Shown piece after piece: positions 59,702 through 64,000 of a stretch of 64,000 nucleotides of DNA (positions are counted from its first letter, which is position 1; every line of letters starts with the position of its first letter). The notes under the pieces were generated by a model. It had not been told where the DNA came from. It did not search any database and saw nothing but the letters and a program-made list of their open reading frames with translations. Both the position numbers and the translations under genes were made by a program. This DNA is from Isoetes taiwanensis (Eukaryota > Streptophyta > Lycopodiopsida > Isoetales > Isoetaceae). The stretch is from NCBI GenBank assembly GCA_021234155.1, contig JAJEKV010000002.1, positions 31,487,645 to 31,551,644 of the forward strand, given 5' to 3'.

Positions 59702-60163
59702 CGGTATAAATTTATACCGTCAAAAGCATCTGCCATGTTTTAGCCATGTTATATCTGCGCCCTGTCATGTTATAACCATTAAAGATCCATCTAATATAAT
59801 TTCCTTGTGTTATATTGTATTGGATTTGTAACAAAACGCTGTAAAACAATTATGGTATAAATTTATACTGCTTTCGCCCTTTTCATGTGGGGTGATGGTA
59901 TAAACTTATACTGCTTAAGCTCACAGACGGTATAAATTTATACCACTCGAGTTCAATTTATAAATTTATATCACTCGAGTTCACAGGCGGTATAAATTTA
60001 TACCACTCGAGTTCACAGGCGGTATAAATTTATACCACTCGCTCGAACTCACGTGGTATAAATTTATACCGCTTGAGCTCATGCGGTATAAATTTATACC
60101 ACTTGAGCTCATATCGTCTGGTGCAAAGCCTCTAAGCTCCAGAGTATGGTATAAATTTATACC
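59702..60163. repeat. Array of GGTATAAATTTATACC palindromes
   Basis: The 16 bp perfect palindrome GGTATAAATTTATACC, or a one/two-base variant, starts at 59703, 59854, 59897, 59929, 59989, 60021, 60055, 60085 and 60148, with a decayed copy near 59957. In the core the repeat spacing is 30-34 bp with spacers like actcgagttcacaggc, which themselves contain the palindrome CTCGAG. The array begins ~150 bp upstream of the start of the small minus-strand gene. Confidence 0.92.
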
Positions 60164-62261
60164 ATCCAATAGCGTGGAAAAAATCAAAACCCTCTGAACT
60201 AAAGCTAAGCGTAAAGCCATGTTATATGGTTACGCGGCGACATTTGGCGAGTTGAAAACACATTTTAGGGCTCAAATGACAACATGTGGGTTGGGTGAAA
60301 GCGCCAAAAAGTTTATTCTGAGATGATGATGAAGTTTTCGTTAGTAGACAATCTTGAGGAACATCACTTTTGATTGTGGGGCAGCCGGACACAAATAGCT
60401 CTAGTAATCATAGTGCGGAAGAATTCGGTATGACTAAATCAACGCACTTGTTGTTTTCTTCAAAGTCTAGTTTTTGGAGTCCTTGAAATTTTTGCTAATT
60501 TCTTAAACCAAATTAGGGGGCTAAAAAGTGGTAACGAACATTTTTCCATGGCATCTAAGTACAATTACCCCCTCAAAAAGGGTATCTATAATGTCAAAAT
60601 TGTCACACTTGTCACGCACAGACCACGAAAATGGACCTTTTTGAGGGAATTTTAGGGAATCTTTTAAAGATTCCTTTTAAAGTGCGTTTGGAGCAAATAA
60701 GTGCGTTTCAATTTAAACTTTGTTATAGCAGAATAGCCTCAAGCAAATCATCACATGCCACTGTACTTTGCAAGGGCTTTTGCTCAGGTCGAGAATCATT
60801 GTCGCTTGGGATGAACTCTCGAATAATGCTGCAATGCACAATAAGATAGCAAGAGCCAATGAATTCGACGATGGGGCTAATTTGATAGAGGTAAACACTG
60901 TCAAATCTTCACATTTATACGACTCGGCCAGAAGCGGTATGCTACTCTTAAGTATTAAAAAAAAAAAAAACAAAACGGATAATGGAGAAAGAGGGCATAA
61001 GGAATAGAATAGAATAGAATAGTTTTTTTAACGTCCACGGAGACCAATAGGTCATGGGACCCATACAATGGGCTAGTACAATCATTACTACTAGGATTAA
61101 AAAACTCCTGCCTCGAAAGCTTTAATCAGTAAGTTGCAGATTTTGGAGAATGACAAGAAAAAGAATTTTTATGCGGGGGAAAGTCGAAGGGAAGACAAGC
61201 CTTGAAATGAAGGAAAAAGAGCACCAAAGTTTATGGAAGACACCAGAGCATATGGATACATAACGTCCTTCTCAAGAATGATCTTGCGAGAAATTGAAAA
61301 AAGGCGATTGGTAGACTTGGAACACCCAAGGCAACTAGTGATGATGCCCAGCATTGCTGGGCTAATGCCAGGAACCTATAAATGATTAAGCCGCAATATA
61401 ACTTGTATTACATTGGGTGTTTTCTAAAGCAGTGTGTGATAGCTCCCAAAGATATTTGTTTGTCATATTTGGATATGAAGCTCCACTCCATTTCATTTTT
61501 GCAATGCTATACATAGAGCTAATTGGACCACCTATAAAGTTGCTTCGGTTATAGATGCAATTATAATGGTGTTCTTAAAAAAAAAAAATGATATAAAGCT
61601 TTTCTGCAATGTCTTTCCATTTCTTTGTTGTGGTGTTTTTTGCGCTTATGATGTTAAAACGAATGATGCCACTCTTCCAAGATTGATTGTAAAAGATTTT
61701 GGTTCGAGTTCAAATAGGTACGCTTTGAATAAACGTCCATTATATTATTGCATGCACTCCATTTGGATCAATATTTGAACAATTTGTACTCTTTCCCTTG
61801 CTAACATATAGATATAGTTGTGCGAACAAGCAGAAAAATTTACCACTTTGGTTTCTCACCACAAGAATCCATGGAGGCCAAAGGCTGCTGTTAAATTCCA
61901 GTTGAAAAATGTTTGTGTATGGGTGTTGCAAACTTTATGACTTTCAGAATAATGGGATCAATCTGCTCTATCTTTATGGTAACTTTTACTTATGTTCTAT
62001 TTGTTTTATTGTGATGAAATTCAAAAGCTACAGGTGATGAAAGCCTCAAATGAATTCTAGTTTTCTTTTGGTTTGAATTCTAAAATTTTTGTCACACGGG
62101 GAGGGGGGACGTCCTTAAGGCCCCGAAGGGGCCAAAAAAATTAAATTAACACAAACAACCAACACAAACCATTAACATCCAACATATAAAAATTAAATCC
62201 CCTAACACATAACAACCAACACATAACAACCATTGACATTAACAACCAACACATAACTACC
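60164..62261. other. Intergenic, nothing recognised
   Basis: Short open frames only. A ggccccgaaggggcc hairpin is at 62119-62134, and a run of cattgacattaacaaccaacacata repeats is at 62150-62275. Confidence 0.4.
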
Positions 62262-62660
62262 ATTGACATTAATTAACACAACCATTGGGTCCAACACATT
62301 TAAATTAAAATCCCCCTTAAACCCCCTTTGGTTTGGGTGCATATTCACGGGGGTGGCGTAGAGGCGCGAGAGCCCTCATAATTGTATTTTGCGTCTGAAA
62401 TCAATACCATATAGTATTCGGCTTGAAATCTTATAGTATTTTGCGAATCTTGTTATACAATATAGCAAATTTTGTACTTGCATACCCCACAAGCGAGGAA
62501 CTTTCGTGCGGTGTCGATTAAGGAATAAAGGGGCAAATATGCCTATCCAGCGACTCTCGTTGCGGTCATCCCCCCAATGAATATGCACCCAAACCAAAGG
62601 GGTTTAAAGGGATTTTAATTTAAATGTGTTGGACCCAATGTTAATGTTAATAATGTCAAT
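62262..62660. mobile_element. MITE with ~95 bp terminal inverted repeats
   Basis: Left arm (62262-62355): attgacattaattaacac, ccattgggtccaacacattt, aaattaaaatcccc, aaaccccctttggtttgggt and gcatattca. The right arm (62568-62660) is the inverted copy. The ~210 bp centre is non-coding. No clear TSD, so the superfamily is not assigned. Confidence 0.8.
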
Positions 62661-62847
62661 AATATTATATGTTAGTGATTATCTTGAAAATCACACCTTA
62701 GAGAATAAGGCGAGCAGCGCAAAAATAAGCGACCAATGAACATTTATCGGCAATGTCGGCACATTGATTTTGCAATATTTGCTAGACTATTACGAAACTC
62801 AAAGGCCCATAATACATGAGAGTTATTTGATTTTCATTGTTTAAGCA

Positions 62848-63406
62848 TAGACAACAACCAAACATATCCATAGCATACATTATCAAAAGAGCTGGGGAGA
62901 GCTTTCCAAGCATAATAAAAATCGAACTACGGATCAAAAGTTATGATAAGAAATGTGTTGCCTTGAAAGCGCACTACATCGCCCTTCAAGCCCTTCATGT
63001 GCCCATTATACCACCACACCTTTGCTTGTTAGCACAAGGGCTAGAAGCCTTGGAATTTGCTTAATAAGCGCCTCAAAATCTAAAAATGCATGGTAAATTT
63101 TTGCAAGCTTCATTCGGAATAAGCCATAAAATAATATCCAATAGCGCAATCTTGTATTAATCAGCTGGTAGGATGTGAAAGCCTACCAAACCCGGCCGAA
63201 AAATTGCTGTTTTAACATAGATAACTTGACCAAACATATCCATATCATACACTATCAAAAGATCTCAGGAGAGAGCTTTCCAACACAATAACAATCATCT
63301 CAAAGCGAGGCTACGGATCAAAAGTTATGATAAGAAATGTGTTGTTGCGGGGAAAGCTGCACTACAGCGCCCTTCAAGCCCTTCATGTGCCCATTATGCA
63401 CCACAC
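62848..63406 (+). repeat. Two ~180 bp direct repeats
   Basis: 62848-63022 and 63218-63406 share accaaacatatccata-catac, tatcaaaaga, gagagctttccaa, ctacggatcaaaagttatga, gcccttcaagcccttcatgt and gcccattat. They lie 370 bp apart. Confidence 0.8.
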
Positions 63407-64000
63407 ATACAAAAAAGGGCTTTTGTTTGTGAGCCATTGGTTGTTGACCATTATGCCACTGCGCACAAAAAGGGCTTTTTTGTTGTGAGCCATTGGTTGT
63501 TGACCTTTGGAAAAAAAGGGCTAAAATCAATGGCTCGAAATGGTGCACTCTAGATATGCGCACTAGTACATCCATTTGAATACATCACGAAATCATAGGA
63601 AAAACCTTAGTGAAAAGCGTAGAAAAACACAAAAAACCCCCTGTTATTATGCTACATATTCGATATCCTAAAACTCTCTTCTACGCCGGACCTTGTACTT
63701 TTTTGCCAATGTAGGCAAGGGCAATCTAAAAGCAACAGAATATGTGCAATTTGGATTAGAGATTGTACCTATCTACATGGTTTTCTATCATCTATCAGTT
63801 CAAGCAAGAATATGAGCAATTTGGTTTAGAGATTGTACGTATCCACATGGTATCCACATGGTTTTTATCATCAATCAATTTTGCCAAGTTCAAGATTTTT
63901 GGGGCATGTCTCCCCAATCGATAAAGTACATGCATACATGAAAAGCACATGCATGAAATAGTGACCTATAAAATGTCGGTATATGCAATAGATCTTGTGT
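63407..64000. other. Intergenic with short duplications
   Basis: A gagccattggttgttgacc phrase is duplicated near 63430-63505, and a gcaatttgg-ttagagattgta block near 63745-63835. No gene recognised. Confidence 0.5.

Noticed and set aside
59702-60163. CRISPR-like array interpretation of the palindrome repeats
   Set aside because: This is nuclear plant DNA; spacers are similar to each other rather than unique, and no cas genes are present.

Overview
This is nuclear DNA from a land plant with a large, repeat-rich genome. The evidence is a multi-exon ureide permease gene, a nuclear tRNA-Thr(AGU), a plant-type alpha/beta-hydrolase gene with 60-155 bp introns, and about 60% of the window in LTR retrotransposons, LINEs and small inverted-repeat elements. 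Gene density is very low: two confident protein genes, one tRNA, one probable small gene and one unrecognised coding region. I cannot name the species. Nothing specific to flowering plants was seen, and the LINE ORF1 type hints at a non-flowering plant, but that is inference.

Layout. 1-6.6 kb: no recognised gene; a ~365 bp tandem repeat (1369-2690) and a foldback element (4427-5085). 6.6-12 kb: a retroposed poly(A) 3' end and two related LTRs on the minus strand (A, ~6830-8378; B, 10354-11923). 12-17.5 kb: the decayed gag-PR-RT-RH-INT-chromodomain body of a minus-strand chromovirus (Ty3/gypsy) that ends in LTR B. 17.7-26 kb: an unrecognised minus-strand coding region split by a 6.48 kb non-autonomous LTR element (17816-24293) with 5 bp target-site duplications (TSDs). 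26.3-28.9 kb: a plus-strand LINE reverse-transcriptase fragment with a (TTA)n tail, itself split by a 766 bp element with a 9 bp TSD. 28.9-37.3 kb: an internal LTR-element region and its 3' LTR (E), which hosts a 2.7 kb solo LTR of another family. 39.3-40.7 kb: alpha/beta-hydrolase gene (minus). 42.6-50.1 kb: LTR C with primer site, a minus-strand LINE with ORF1 and endonuclease, tRNA-like SINE heads, primer site and LTR D. 52.8-55.6 kb: ureide permease gene (plus). 55.7-56.5 kb: tRNA-Thr and a minisatellite containing copies of its 3' end. 58.9-60.2 kb: a probable small minus-strand gene with an array of perfect palindromes in its upstream region. 60.2-64 kb: a small long-TIR element and direct duplications.

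How it fits together. Most of the window is a record of nested insertion, and three insertions can be dated relative to their hosts from TSDs and restored host continuity. The host genes are functionally unrelated: a membrane transporter for ureides or nucleobases and a serine hydrolase. Both need a few single-base corrections, mostly in homopolymers, to match their families, while their splice sites are well formed. I therefore suspect consensus errors in the assembly, and frameshift-based pseudogene calls here should be treated with caution.
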